Shown piece by piece: positions 12,499 through 23,600 of a stretch of 64,000 bases of DNA; position 1 is the stretch's first letter, and each line of letters opens with the position of its first letter. The DNA lies in the NCBI GenBank assembly GCA_037349315.1, contig JBAIAC010000006.1:55362501-55426500 (forward strand), read 5' to 3'. A program made the translations under genes and the position numbers. The notes under the pieces were generated by a model. It did no database searches, had not been told where the DNA came from, and saw only the letters and a list, made by a program, of their open reading frames with translations. The DNA comes from Chelydra serpentina. Taxonomy: Eukaryota > Chordata > Testudines > Chelydridae.

Positions 12499-12682
12499 TG
12501 TACACAACATGCCAGGCAAAGTCCCTGAGCGATTCACAAACAGGCAGAGGAATGCCAGTCTTCCTCCCAGTTGTATTTGCTGGGTCTGATCTGGTAAGTA
12601 TGCTGAGATCTTGCTTATGAAATCAGGCTCCTATAAGTGAGCTAGGTGTAGCAGGAGGAAGAGGAAGAGCTGTCTCAACTCT
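12499..12682. other. Unassigned sequence
   Basis: Single-copy-looking DNA with no recognised feature. Confidence 0.35.
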
Positions 12683-12816
12683 TAGCCCCATGGTTAGGGT
12701 ACTCACCTGGCATCTGGGAGACCTGCAATTTAAGTCCCCCCTCCATCTGAAGGGTATAAAGGATTTGAACAGGAATCGGCCACCTCTCAGCTCCATGCTC
12801 TAACCACTTGGCTATG
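12683..12816. repeat. Inverted pair of tRNA-like halves (SINE-like hairpin)
   Basis: The left half reads forward as a tRNA-like head: an A-box-like word TAGCCCCATGGTTAGGGTAC at 12683 and a B-box-like GCAATTTAAGTCC near 12725. The right half reads the same way on the reverse strand, with TAGCCAAGTGGTTAGAGCAT (from about 12814) and GTTCAAATCC (12770-12780). The two halves face each other around a short spacer. It looks like a tRNA-derived repeat that duplicated in inverted orientation. Family name unknown. Confidence 0.6.
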
Positions 12817-14175
12817 GAATGTTGTTAAGGGGGGGATGGAGCACTCCCTCAGTCTGTCCTGCTGAAACTCTTCCACTGTGGATAAATAATCAAAAAAGTC
12901 ATTGGAGCCGGGGGACTGGATTGTGGGTCTCCCAGTTCCTAGATGAGTGACTCTGTAGCTTTACAGTTAGTGTATTTTCATGCTTGTGCTAGACTCACAA
13001 TGCTGATTGTCATATCACCTATCTCTCAGACCTCCGGCATCAAAAGAATTGCCATATTAACATAACATACAACTTCAAACCCTTTTGAATTCAATCAATA
13101 TTTAATTTGTTCAGGTCTGAACAGCACCTGATATTATTTCAGATGAGGAAAAAATCAGACTGAATAGTTTGTCAGTGTTCTCTCTCAGAAAATCTGCAAA
13201 CTGATCACGAGTGTAAAAATATATAAACTTAATTCTTCTTAAACTGACAGCAAAGAAGATATAAAACAAGATAGTCATTTTTACTTCTGGAAGAAATATT
13301 AAAACAAAATTTTACTATGGGTTTTAGCAATAGTCACATAAATGACCACTAAAACTTTATGGTCTCAAAATAAAGCATTACTATTCTGTTTTACTAATCT
13401 TTCAAATCAAGTCACAGTCAGATGAACCCCCACCCCAAAAAACCCTTCCCTAAAAGAACTACCTAATGCATCAACCTGGGGGCGAGAAGCTGGATCAATC
13501 TTAGAACCTGATACGTACTTACTATCAAGTTTAGTGCTTATTTTTGTCAGCAGGCCCATATAATTCAGTGGGACTACTCAAAATGGTGCATATTAAAGCA
13601 TTGGAAGGATCAGTTCCTTGGTAAATACACTAATATGGACAAAGTGGATATGTATAGATGTAAGGGAATGGAATAAAATAATTTAAAAATTGCTATCAAT
13701 GGAAAATGCTAATTGATTTCTAGCACTTTGTGAGAAATCACATATGTGGCTAGGGGCAGACAACAGCTATAGTTGGGTGTTTAATCAACTGGCGTGCTGG
13801 TGTTTGATCACCTGTAACATTTGAAAATTCAAGTTTACTTAATTGCCTCCAACATTCTGCCCTGGTACCTATGGGTGTAACGCCATTGAATTCGGTGAAA
13901 TTGCTCTCATTTATATCTGGTCTGAATTTGACCCAAATGAAGCAATTGTCAAATTGTTTTTTCCCCCATAGATTCAATGTGCATTCCACTTAAGTGTGTG
14001 TGTGCTCAGCACCAAAGCTGGAGCATTTTGCCCAGTAGTACCCATAGAGGGGCAGTGCTTGCACCTTGTAGCAATAGTCCCTCCTGTGGCTGTATGAAGC
14101 AGTGCCACTGTGGCAGTCTGTACCCCTATGTTCACCCCTCTTACCAGACTGTTAAATTTTGTACAAAGCATACCA
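12817..14175. other. Unassigned sequence with degenerate dispersed motifs
   Basis: No gene recognised. The segments at 13545-13620 (ATTCAGTGGGACTACTCA) and 13865-13935 (CGCCATTGAATTCGGTGAAA) resemble a short palindromic motif scattered through amniote genomes, in decayed form. Confidence 0.4.
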
Positions 14176-15231
14176 CATAAGGTGCCATTTAAAAACTCAT
14201 AGTTTGCTGATCATTATTGTCCTAGTAAAATGTGTGGCAACATTGTAGATAAAGCTATATGATTTCACTGTGTGATATTACCAAGACATGTTTCAATATG
14301 TTCTGGAGAGCAGTCACAAATAAATTCCCCAGAGACAAAAGGGTAGCCAACACCTCAGCCAGGTGTCAATGGGATCAAAGGGACCAGCCCCTGAATAAGT
14401 GGTCACTCTTCAGCAGAAGAGAGGGTGTGGGCATAAAGTCTGTGTTTTGACAAGGAAGCAGTTTAAGGTTCCTGGCCACACCAACTTTCTGTCTGTTGAA
14501 CATTAGCTGGAGATGATTCTTGAGCAAGATAAAGGGCTATAAGAGAGGAGGACATATGCCCCCCCCCCAAATCTCGCCCTTGCTCTCTACTCAAAGCATC
14601 ATCAACACCTGAAGAACAAAGAAGCGGCATTGGACTACGGGGAGAGATCTCGACTGAGAGATTCAGCCAGTAAGACTGCTAGAACATGTGGTGAGAGAGA
14701 CCTTTGCTTTGTATTCACTTAGCTTGTTAAGTTAGGTGTTCATTGAGTTTTAACTTTTATTTCTTTGTAACCAATTCTGACTTTTATGCCTCATTAGATG
14801 TATTCACTTAACATCTATCTTTCTGTAGTTAATTATTTTGTTTCATTTTATCTAAACCAGTGTGTTTGAATTGAAGTGTTTGGGAAACTCCATTTGAGAT
14901 AAATGATATGCACAAATTTGGTTTCTACCAATAAATGACAGCCTTTATGTGAGCTTTTATTGCCCAGGAGGGTTCTGGGCAGTACAAGAGGCACATTTCT
15001 GGGGGAAGTCAGTGACTGGGAGTTTGCTGGTGTTGCCCTGCAGTGTAATTCATGAGTGGCTGGCTATCGCACTCATACAATATAGCTGGGAGTGATTTAC
15101 ATGCTGGAGGCTGTGTATGGACAAACCAGGAGTGGTTGCTCTCACAAAGAAGCAGGGTAAAAGGCACCCCAGATTGGAGAATTGAAACACCACTGTCAAT
15201 CAGTCCAGCTTGTACCCTGAGTAATGTCACA
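14176..15231 (+). mobile_element. Solo LTR of an endogenous retrovirus-like element
   Basis: About 1.06 kb with the layout of an LTR on the + strand. A TATA-like box TATAAGA lies at 14538-14544 and a polyadenylation signal AATAAA at 14930-14935, with a T-rich region before it and a 3' end ACAGTCTGTA-free but closing on GTCACA near 15231. The sequence resembles a long LTR I recall as common in turtles. No internal viral sequence adjoins it. Terminal duplications could not be confirmed, so both ends are approximate. Confidence 0.65.
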
Positions 15232-15327
15232 ACCTCCCTGACCTGACTCCGTTCCTTCTTAACACCAGGGGTTGGAGTCAGAACTCTGTAGTTTCTAACC
15301 TTACAACCTCTCCACTTCTTAGTAACT

Positions 15328-15388
15328 TTTCCAGCTCTACGTAGTTAATTAGTACCCTTTTCCAGATCTATGTAGTTAATTAATATAG
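15328..15388 (+). repeat. Tandem duplication of a 30-base unit
   Basis: Two adjacent units share TTTTCCAG-TCTAYGTAGTTAATTARTA: one starts near 15328 (TTTTCCAGCTCTACGTAGTT) and the next near 15357 (TTTTCCAGATCTATGTAGTT). They lie in the putative leader of the DIRS-like element. Confidence 0.7.
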
Positions 15389-16381
15389 TGTTAGTTAGTT
15401 GGCTTTAGTTTAAGTATTTCCATGGTTATGGCCTCACCAGGGTTTAACATTGTCCATCATGTGAGGGAGCTATCCCCACACACGGTGTATGCTGTGCTTT
15501 GACGAAACCCACATCAAGGAGGGCTGTTTGATTTTCACATTGTACACAAAATGAACAGGTGGTGAAGGATCTTCATCTAAACCAGCACCTGCTTGAACAG
15601 GCTATGTGGCCTGCATCAGCACCGAAGCCTCTGTCGGATCGGAGGTCGCCCTCAGGTTCTGAGAGTGCTGCTGATTCACACCCTGGAGCTGGCTCCTCTG
15701 AGGAGACAGGAGTCATTCTCTATCAAGTGTGTTGAGGAAAAAGTCACATTGCGTGGGGACTCATCTGCCTCCTCCAGAAGGAGTGCAGACTAGCATGGTG
15801 TAAATGCCAGTGCAAGGGATGGACCAGGTCCTGTCAACCACTCCCCAGTACGACGCTGGGAGGTCAGATATCCCGTACCATCGACTTTGGTTCCTGCCCT
15901 GGGGCAGCCATTAAATTCCCACAATGCCACTGCTGGCACTAGCTGTTTCCACGCTGGCATCTGTTGCTACGTGATATTCCATCCTCTGCCTTTCTTTCCT
16001 GACATCTCCCTTGGTCCAGGACTCTGCAAGTGCTTCACTGTATATAGCTCTGTTGACTGGGTGGGCCACTAAACCGGTGGGTCTGGTGGCACCAAATCCT
16101 GATGTTTGCCTTCCTTGGGGCAAGTGCTGGACTTGGCACAAGGGACCTCCTCAGCACCAGGAACTTCTTCAGCACCTTGCTATCAGCGCTACAGATGTTA
16201 CCATGGTGGCACTCACTGCCCTCCACTTTGGCAACATAAGTCACCTTGATATAACCACTGACTTCAGAGCTGACACGACTTCCAGCACCAGAAACAACGG
16301 AGGCATACTCGGTGCCAGTGGCACTGTTTCCACCATTACTGCCAGTTCCCTCTACATTCTAGGCTATGGACAAGTATAAAG

Positions 16382-17489
16382 GGTCACAGACTCACCACAG
16401 CAGCGCCTCCCGTTGGTTGGTTAGGGAATTCGCTCTTTCTGTGGCACGCCTTCCTTTTGTGGGGTCTTTCTCTCCGTTACTTTCTCTGTCTCCACAATCC
16501 TCACCGTCGGACCAACATCACTCCTGGACCGCAGCATCCACTTCTGGACACTGCCCCCTGGCTGTGCCCACTCCGGTGGCTCTCCGGGGGACCGGCAGCT
16601 TCTGCTTCTATCACTTCCCACAGTGGCTCACGGCAGTCCTCAGTCTAGCCCAGGGACCTCAAACTTACATCACCACGAGGGCCACGTGAGAAATAGTAAA
16701 TTGTCCCAAGGGCTGCATCACTGAAACCTTTTCATACAATGATACAAAAGTATAGTCAAAAATGAAAAAAATGAAGAGTAATATAGTATTCTATTAAAAG
16801 TTAATGTATTAACTTTTTAAAATCTGTAATGCAAAGAGGAGTTTTAATAAAATATAAACACTCAGTAATGTTTGGAGCTTGGCTGCCAGTGGAGTCGGCG
16901 CCTATGGCGGGCCGCAGGAAATAACTCCACGGGCCGCATGTGGCCCACGGACCGCGTGTTTGAGACCCCTGGTCTAGCCCCTTCTTCCAGGGAAAACTGC
17001 AGTCTGACTTAGCCACTCTCATCACTGGCAAGTGGGGAGAAAGGGGAGGGGGGGGTCTCCCAGGCCTTCCCGCTACTCTGGGCCCCAACCCAGGGACCCT
17101 CTAGCAGCAGCCACTTACTGCTCTCCTCCAACTCTCCTCTATTGCCTACTTCCCTGGGCCACTTTCCCGTAGCCCCAGCACCTTCTCTGCCCCTTTCACC
17201 TTCAGGGCCCCAGTCTGGCAGTCATCAGCCTAGAACTCTCCCAGCCTCTGCTGAACCCGTCCAGCCCTGCTCTGTCTTAGGTGCTTCTCTCTCTCTAAGA
17301 GCCAGTTTTTCTCCCTTTGCCCTCCGGGGAGAGATTCCGCTCCTCTCTGCCCTGCGGCCTTCTTATAGGGCCCAGCCTTTCCCTGATTGGCTCCCAATAA
17401 GCCCTTCCAGGATTGGCTGGGGCTCTGTGAAGCCTCTCTGGCTTGCTTTAACCCCTTCTATGCCAGAGCAGGGCAGCTGCCCCACTACA
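16382..17489 (+). mobile_element. LTR (TGTCACAGACTCACC type) inserted in the DIRS-like element
   Basis: The sequence begins GGTCACAGACTCACCACAGC and ends GCCCCACTACA, the form of LTRs that start TGTCACAGACTC and end CTACA. A second, related but distinct LTR type is seen at 22384 and 52734. Without the nested hAT (16651-16971) it is about 790 bases. CTTCTTATAGGGCCCAGCC near 17359 is a candidate TATA region. No target duplication could be shown, perhaps because the first base is mutated. Confidence 0.7.
16651..16971. mobile_element. Non-autonomous hAT element with perfect target duplication
   Basis: Terminal inverted repeats CAGGGACCTCAAAC and GTTTGAGACCCCTG bound 321 bases. They are flanked by a perfect 8-base duplication GTCTAGCC at 16643-16650 and 16972-16979. 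The interior is AT-rich at left and carries GGGCCGCATGTGGCCCACGG near the right end. It sits inside the LTR at 16382-17489, so it is the youngest of three nested layers. Confidence 0.93.
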
Positions 17490-17979
17490 AGTCACACCAA
17501 TTGCTCACACTCTCAGGGCTGGCTTCACCTTTGTCCCATGAAGCCTGGGACTCCTCAGCATTTTTGGGATTTTCCTCCTCCTATTCTTTGCCTGACCCAC
17601 ATGAGGGGCCGTTCATGCACAAATATGGAGCCAGGATTGGTGCTCATCTTGCGGTTGAGATGAGGGACCCTGGCCCCAGTCTCCACTGGCCACCAGTGCC
17701 CTTTCCATACCCATGACCTCCATGGAATCCATAGGACATTCCTCAGTCATGGTGGTCACGCTATTCATCTCACTCTAAGGCGAGATCACTGAGCAGTCCT
17801 GTGGCAGTGACTGTTGATCCACTTCAGGCCCAGGTGAATCTTCCCCTCATGGAGCCTGTATATTCATCCCATTCAGGTCCATCAGCCTTGGAGCAGGATC
17901 TAGCTATGGCATAGTTAACTGCTTTTCTTCATCTCTGGACAATTCTGTGGCGCCTGGCTGTTCCTCTTCTTCAGTACCA

Positions 17980-18303
17980 GGGGATTTCAAGACATGCCAG
18001 GACCTTTTGTGGTGTGTAGCTCCTTCCCTGGGTATTCGAGCCAAATTTCTGCAGGAGAATACCCACAAATTGTTGGATATCCTGTAGCTGTCTGCTCCTG
18101 AAAGAGTCGCCCTCACTATTAACAATGTGCTCCTAGAGCCTGCTAAGGTTCTCTGGAGCATGCTGGCTTTTGTACTGCCTACTGCAAAGAGCATGGAGAA
18201 ACACTACTTTGTGCCAGTGCAGGTATTTGAGGGGTTTTACGCCAAACTCCCCGGTCATAACCATGGTGAACTGTGGAGCCCAGCAGGGCAGATTTAAGTC
18301 CAC
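17980..18303 (+). pseudogene. DIRS gag-like fragment (middle part)
   Basis: In one + frame this encodes a gag-like segment typical of vertebrate DIRS elements, in which recognisable words are DFKTCQDLLW, ENTHKLLDIL, RVALTINNVLLEPAKVLW and EKHYFVPVQ. The same region of the second DIRS-like element is at 54310-54520. The gag-like domain of this family is also the relative of the LAP2-alpha C-terminal region in vertebrates. Stops are present, and it ends at the CR1 tail insertion. Confidence 0.7.
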
Positions 18304-18306
18304 TCC

Positions 18307-18455
18307 CAAGGATAAGACCCATAGACTCATAGATTTTAAGGTCAGAAGGAACCATTGTGATCATCTAGTGTGAGCTCCTGCACAATACAGGCAACAGAAC
18401 CTCCCCCACTCCTGAAATAGACCCCTAACCTCTGGCTGAGTTACTGAAGTCCTCA
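18307..18455 (-). mobile_element. CR1 3' tail (CATAGATTTTAAGG type)
   Basis: The + strand reads CATAGACTCATAGATTTTAA, then GTGATCATCTAGTG and CTCCTGCACAATACAGGCAA. This is the 3' end of a CR1 subfamily on the reverse strand and is the same type as the old copy at 58537. Heavily 5'-truncated. Confidence 0.8.
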
Positions 18456-18518
18456 AATCAAATAAGGACAGTAAACAGGTGGCATTAATGGGTAGGATGA
18501 TTTATGCTTCCTCTTCCT

Positions 18519-18713
18519 TAGCACTGGAATGGGTTACCTATGGAGGTGGTGGAATCTCCTTCCTTAGAGGTTTTTAAGGTCAGGCTTGACAAAGCCCTGG
18601 CTGGGATGATCTAGTTGGGGTTGGTCCTTCTTTGAGCAGGGGGTTGGACTAGATGACCTCCTGAGGTCCCTTCCAACCCTGAGATTCTATGATTCTATGA
18701 TTCTATGATTCCT
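18519..18713 (+). mobile_element. CR1 3' tail with octamer repeats
   Basis: A + strand CR1 end starts GCACTGGAATGGGTTACCTA and continues with TAGATGACCTCCTGAGGTCC. It finishes with three copies of the 8-base ATTCTATG unit, the normal CR1 terminus. Confidence 0.92.
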
Positions 18714-18715
18714 TG

Positions 18716-19180
18716 CAGTTGAGAATTGCTAGCCAGCAGGCATTACTGTCCAAATACAACTTTCTGAACTGGACGGCTGTATCTAAGTTTGCAGGTCAGC
18801 TGCTGGAAGCTTTGAGGGAGGAATTTTGGGAATTATCGCTGAAGGCTTCTTGGTGGCTAAGACTTCATTGCAGTCTACTCTGGACGTCACGGATACTGCG
18901 GCCAGAGTCATGGCTTCAGCAGTGCCCACGAGAAGGCAGTCCCGGCTGCAGAATTCAGACATTGCTCCCAATATGCACCAAGCCATAGAAGATTTGCCCT
19001 TTGACGGCCAAGTCTTTTTCCGGACAACATGGATGAGGCTCAGCACTCCTTCAAGGACTCTAGGGTTACCCTGTGGTCCTGGGCAGTGCATAGACCAGCA
19101 ATGGTTGTCAAGAGCAGCAGCAGCAGTATCATCCACAGAGCAGCCTTTCCCTCCCCCAAGACAGCAGGACTACTCCTGAA
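18716..19180 (+). pseudogene. DIRS gag-like fragment (C-terminal part)
   Basis: Frameshifted translation gives words shared with 54630-54960 of the second element: SKYNFLNW versus AKYNFMNC, LREEFWE versus VPHDFWEQ, and TLDVTDTAARVMASAVPTRR versus LDAGDTAARSIPMAG-MRR. The shared order shows that both derive from the same domain. It resumes exactly after the CR1 tails, so the CR1 copies interrupted it. Confidence 0.75.
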
Positions 19181-19259
19181 AGGGGCATATGTTGAAACAA
19201 CTCATTTTGACTTCTTAGTCTGGAGAAGTGTTCCTGTCATCACTCCTTCTCCCTGTCCC

Positions 19260-19790
19260 CTCCATTTGGGGCAGGCTGACTCACTTTCACAATGCTTGGG
19301 GCTTGATCATCACTGACAGCGGGGTCCTAAGCACCATCAGATCGGGCTGTGCCATCTAGTTTCTTTCCATCCCTCCCTGTCCCTCTTCAGGGGCCCATCT
19401 CATAAGATACTGCTCCTCGAGCAGGTCCTGTCTATTGGCTTTGGGAGGAAGTTCCACCAGAACACCGGGGTCAGGGTTTCTTTTCCCAGTACTTTCTGGT
19501 GCCCAAATCCAAGGGAGGAGTTAGACCCATTTTTTACCTTCATGGCTTCAACAAATATATCAGATACACAAGGTTATGAGTTGTCACTCTATCAACTGTC
19601 CTCCCTGTGTTGTCTCAGAACAATTGGTTTGCTGCTCTGGACTTTCAGGATGCTTATTTTCCTCTGGCAATTTTGCTGAGTCACAGAAAATTCCTTCAAT
19701 TCATCATAGTGGAGTGCCACTTTCAGTATATGGTGCTTCCCTTCAGCCTCTCTTCTGCACCTTCCTTGGATGTTTACCAAATGTATGGCT
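19260..19790 (+). pseudogene. DIRS reverse transcriptase fragment
   Basis: The region just before the RT is seen as GRLTHFHNAW and LSTIRSGCAI near 19273-19350. The RT follows with PKSKGGVRPIF near 19505, NNWFAALDFQDAYFPLAI near 19620 (it retains the first catalytic aspartate pattern LDFQDAYF) and CHFQYMVLPFSLSSAP near 19715. This order is diagnostic of DIRS-type RTs. It breaks off at about 19790 without the second catalytic box. Confidence 0.85.
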
Positions 19791-20344
19791 GTGGTTATGG
19801 CATACATCAGGAAGAAAGGAATAATGCTGAAAAGTACACACAAGACCACAAAACCTATAATAATTTCACAATACCAGCAAAAGACCAACATGTGGCTGGT
19901 AACAGACATCCTACAGTAAGCTTACTGAGCGGCAACTGTTAACATTTAAACAGTTGTTTGCATTATGATACAGCAGCTTGTTAAAAATCTTGCAAGGGAC
20001 ATTTTACTGTTCTCATGCACTCATTGTTCCAAATGACACAGAATATAAGCAGTGTTTAAACTGAGTTACAGAACCATGTTCAAGCTGTGCTGATGGGTTT
20101 TTCTTGCAGATTTTGAATTCTAACATAATATAGCGCACTGCTGCTTCAGAAGAGGTCTCTGACTTTATTTGCAGTGTCTTAGTGTGGATGTGCTGTACCT
20201 TTTTCAAAATCAGTTTCAGAAACTACTATGGCATTAGTGTTAATGTGGACAGGTGTGTAGAAATAAGGGGAAATCCCACAGTACTCTTTGGGTGACAGTA
20301 TTTAGTCACCTATTTCAAATGCATATCTGCCTCTACTCCTATGG
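19791..20344. other. Unassigned sequence
   Basis: No element recognised between the end of the DIRS RT and the palindromic MITE. Confidence 0.4.
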
Positions 20345-20468
20345 TAGGGTGACTAGACAGCAAATGTGAAAAATCGGGACAGAGGGTGGGGGGTAATAGG
20401 AGCCTATATAAGAAAAAGACCCAAAAATCGGGACTGTCCCTATAAAATCGGGACATCTGGTCACCCTA
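20345..20468. mobile_element. Complete palindromic MITE with TA target
   Basis: Terminal repeats TAGGGTGACTAGACAG and CATCTGGTCACCCTA mirror each other, and both ends carry TA, as expected of a Tc1/mariner-type target. Inside, AAAATCGGGAC occurs twice on the + strand (20431 and 20446) and AAAAATCGGGACAG near 20369. Superfamily assignment is an inference from the TA only. Confidence 0.85.
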
Positions 20469-20599
20469 GCGATGTTGCATGTGGAAATATTTTGATTTTA
20501 GGAAAACTTTGGGAACAGGTTTTACTTATTTTATTTGTAATGCTTGAATTATATCAATTAAATTCAGCCTCATATTAATTTAAAGTGGTCACAATGGTC

Positions 20600-22195
20600 A
20601 GCACAAATAGCTCTATCTAGGTCTGCCTCTATTTCTCCTTCTAGCTATAATCCCATCTATATGGGGCTGGCTCTCTGAATCCTTCTCCATTCCAGTCTGT
20701 CTTGAAGCAGTTCCTTGGAAACTACACAGCTTAATCAAATTTTTTGTAGGACATTAATTGATCTAGTTTTGGGTCTTCTCTTACCCTCCACTTCTAAGTT
20801 TAATACCCTGTCTCCTATATATTCTTCTGATATTCTTTTCATGTGCCCAAGACATCTAAGCCTGGATTCCCCCAGCTTCTCTACAGCTGACACCACCTTC
20901 ACACTTCCCCTAATTGGTTGTTTCAGAACATGGTCCTTGTAACGCCAAACATCCATCTTAACATTTTCATTTCCACTGTATTCAAGATCTGCTCCAGTCT
21001 TTTCCTCAGTGCTCAGCATTCAGAGCCGTACAGAAGTGCAGGCCTAATTAACATCTTGTAGATCTTATTTTTCAATTTGACAGGCATTCTTCCATCACAG
21101 ACCACTCTGCTCTCTTCTCTTCATTTACTCCATGCCTTTCCTGTTCTGCTTGTAAGTTTGTCATTGAGTTCAACATTGTTCTATGCTATTGAAGCTCCCT
21201 TGGGAGTGGCTCCCACCTCCCGCCATATTTACAGTATTATTGTCTTCCTGCAAGGGAATCCACAGACCATATACTCTGTTTTACTTCTGCTGATTTTCAC
21301 GCCATTTCTATCAAGTATGCACCTCCAGCTCTCTAAATCTTCTTCCGTTTCCTGTTTGTTCTCTCCCATGAGCACTACATCATTTTCAAAAACGCGTGCA
21401 TCAAGGTGCCACTCTCTGGATGTTTTCAGTAAGTGTATCGAGCACCAATGTGAACAAAAAGTGGCTCTGTGCTAAGCCTTGAAATACTCCGACTCTTACA
21501 AGAAACTGTTCAGTTTCTCCCTGTGGCCTCCTGTGGTAACAGCACCATCATACATGCCATGGATATCTGATATAGTCTTCAGGTAGTGTTTAATTCTCAT
21601 ACACCCCCATATAACTTATTTCAGAACATGGTCATAAGCCTTCTCAAGAGCGAAGAACAGTATGTGCAGGGTTTTCCTCTTTTCTCTGCTTGTGGAAATA
21701 TGTGATCTTAATGTAAAGCAAGCCTCTATTGCTGACTTGCCCAGCACGAATCCAGACTGATTGTCACTGACCTTTACTTCTCTTCATAGTACCTTATCAA
21801 TAACTTTCTCCAAACGGATATTTATTGTGTGGTTCATGAGTTAAATGTGATAGTTACCACAGTCCGGTATGTCTCCTTTTCTCTTCAATGTAGCACTAAT
21901 GTGCTCTTTTTCTAGGCATCAGACAACTTCACAGGCAACTACATGCTGCAGTTCAACAATGTGTCAATATGTCCATTCCTGCTTGCCCCAGGTACTTTCA
22001 TACCTCTGCTGGTATGCCATCAGAGATAAGAGCTTTCTTATTTTTCATGTTGCTCAATGCTTCTGCACTTCTAGAATTGGTACCACTACACCCACACCTC
22101 CCTCTATTTCCATCTGTATTTATACTACACTCCTCCCCATGGTATCTCAGCTCCTCTTGCAGTAGCACACCTATCATCTGTAATTGGTGATTATT
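20600..22195 (-). mobile_element. RTE-clade LINE fragment (RT and C-terminus)
   Basis: Reverse-strand translation of 21600-21890 gives, with stops, the RTE-type RT words VIDKVL, VSDNQSGFVLGKSAIEACF, TLHILFFALEKAYDHVL, an A-box region typical of RTE/BovB-like RTs (LEKAYD with the catalytic aspartate). The C-terminal domain at 20735-21019 has RLRCLGHMKRISEEYIGDRV and LEVEGKRRPKTRS, matching the usual RTE ending. In between, frames shift repeatedly. There is no endonuclease, so the copy is 5'-truncated. Confidence 0.85.
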
Positions 22196-22383
22196 CTAAT
22201 CAAACAAGTACTGGTACTTTACCAGATTGCACGATACTGACATCCATCAAACTCAGACTCTTGTCAACCACCAAGGTGATGCATAGGGAAAAGAAGTCTG
22301 AAGACGCACAGTAATACTGGGCATTCATTGACAAACTCCACTTAGGCCAATGTGCTGTCAAATTCTGTATTTCTTAAAGCTTC

Positions 22384-22844
22384 TGTGACAGTGCAAGGCT
22401 CACCCCTGCAGCGCCTCCTGCTGGTCACCCCCACCTTGCCTCAGCCTATGGGCTACTGCCAGTCATCATCAAGCCCCCCATTCACTGAGGCGGACTGCAG
22501 TCTGTAACAGCCAGTCAGCATAGGCAAGGGGGTTCGGACCTGCTGCCTTCCTTTGCCTCCCAGTACCACTATGGGCCTGGGGAATCGCCAGCCTAGAGCT
22601 CCCCTGCTCCTCTGGCTTTCCCCAGCCTGGCTCTATTCCCAGTAACCTTTCTGCAGGCAGCCAGGCTCTCCCTCTCTGCATTCAGAGAAACACTGTCTGC
22701 TCCAAGCCCACTGCCCTCTTATCAGGGCCAGCTGAGCCCTGATTAAACTGGCCACAGCTGTGGCTACTTCGCCAATCAGCCCAGCCACAGCCCTCTCCCC
22801 AGGCTGTTTTAAGCCCCTCAGGGCAGGAGCGACACTCCACTATA
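22384..22844. mobile_element. Solo LTR (TGTGACAG...ACTATA), short version
   Basis: The sequence starts TGTGACAGTGCAAGGCTCAC and shares its body with the LTR at 52734-53407: GGCGGACTGCAGTCTGTAAC, then GGTTCGGACCTGCTGCC, then CTCTTATCAGGGCCAGCTGA. It is flanked by GCTTC (22379-22383) and GCGTC (22845-22849), a 5-base duplication with one mismatch. At 461 bases it is shorter than its relative, so internal deletion is likely. Orientation cannot be fixed. Confidence 0.8.
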
Positions 22845-23460
22845 GCGTCCAAGAGACATAAGGGGACCATTAAGTAGAAGGTGTTGCAGTAATTTGATGT
22901 GGAGGTTACAGAGGCATAGATGACAGGTGCATTGCATATTAGAGAGGATACAAACTCAGCAAATTGAAGCTGAAAGAAAAGTAGAACAAGACTGGGGAAT
23001 ATCACAATTCAGGCTGTGGGGTAAAAAGGAGCTTTCAGCAATTACTTTTTGCTGGCAAATATTTTTTGCAGGTGATAGGTATTAGTAATACAATAACAGA
23101 GGAACATTTTCAGCCTTTAGAGTAAACTTCTACTAAAGTCAATGGAAGCTGTGATTGCTTGTGTCAGAGCTAAACTTGACCAACGCTGCAGCTATTCATG
23201 GTGTTAGTGGTTCATGCTGTGCCAGCTGACAAAAATAGATTTATATCAGTAGGAAACTTCAACTCCTGGAGCCAAATTAATTGGCATTACATCAGGGATA
23301 ATTTTGGCTCCTTCTTCAAAGAAGAAAGTTTAAAAACTACTTTCACAAGCATGTTTAGTGTTTCAAAATGAGAACTTCTTTTAGAATTGTTTCAGCTGTG
23401 ACTCATCCACCGAATAGCATGGCATGGTTAGCCCCATTATTTTGTTTTATTGTGCAACGT
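22845..23460. other. Unassigned sequence
   Basis: No family recognised. TAAAGTCAATGGAAGC near 23136 resembles the dispersed amniote motif described in the findings. Confidence 0.35.
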
Positions 23461-23600
23461 ACTACACTATGCTGAGAGACAGAGCTTTGGAGCGGAGCCC
23501 GGAGCTGGAGTGCGGAGCAGTAGGTTTATGCCCGGAGCTGGAACGGAGCCGGAGTGGAGCAATTCCAAAATTTGATTGCTCCAAATCCCTGCTAAAATAA
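23461..23600 (+). repeat. GGAGC-rich dispersed repeat
   Basis: A purine-rich stretch is built of GGAGC/GGAGT words (GGAGCGGAGCCCGGAGCTGG, GGAACGGAGCCGGAGTGGAG), followed by TTTGATTGCTCCAAATCCCT. I believe a similar sequence recurs in turtle genomes. No terminal repeats were identified. Confidence 0.5.

Larger units (their letters stand above)
15290..19790 (+). mobile_element. DIRS-like tyrosine-recombinase retrotransposon, broken and invaded
   Basis: Pieces in the right order for a DIRS-1-like element lie on the + strand. They are a decayed leader and gag start (15290-16375), gag middle (17980-18300), gag C-terminal part (18716-19180), a pre-RT segment and the RT (19260-19790). No tyrosine recombinase or terminal repeats were found, so the 3' half is missing. 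The host element is interrupted by an LTR at 16382-17489 and by CR1 tails at 18307-18712. Frameshifts and stops are frequent. Confidence 0.78.

Noticed and set aside
12009..12620. Long Gly/Pro/Arg-rich open frames on both strands as a gene
   Set aside because: They coincide with the GC-only tandem array of the hAT element; absence of stops follows from base composition, and every frame shows it.
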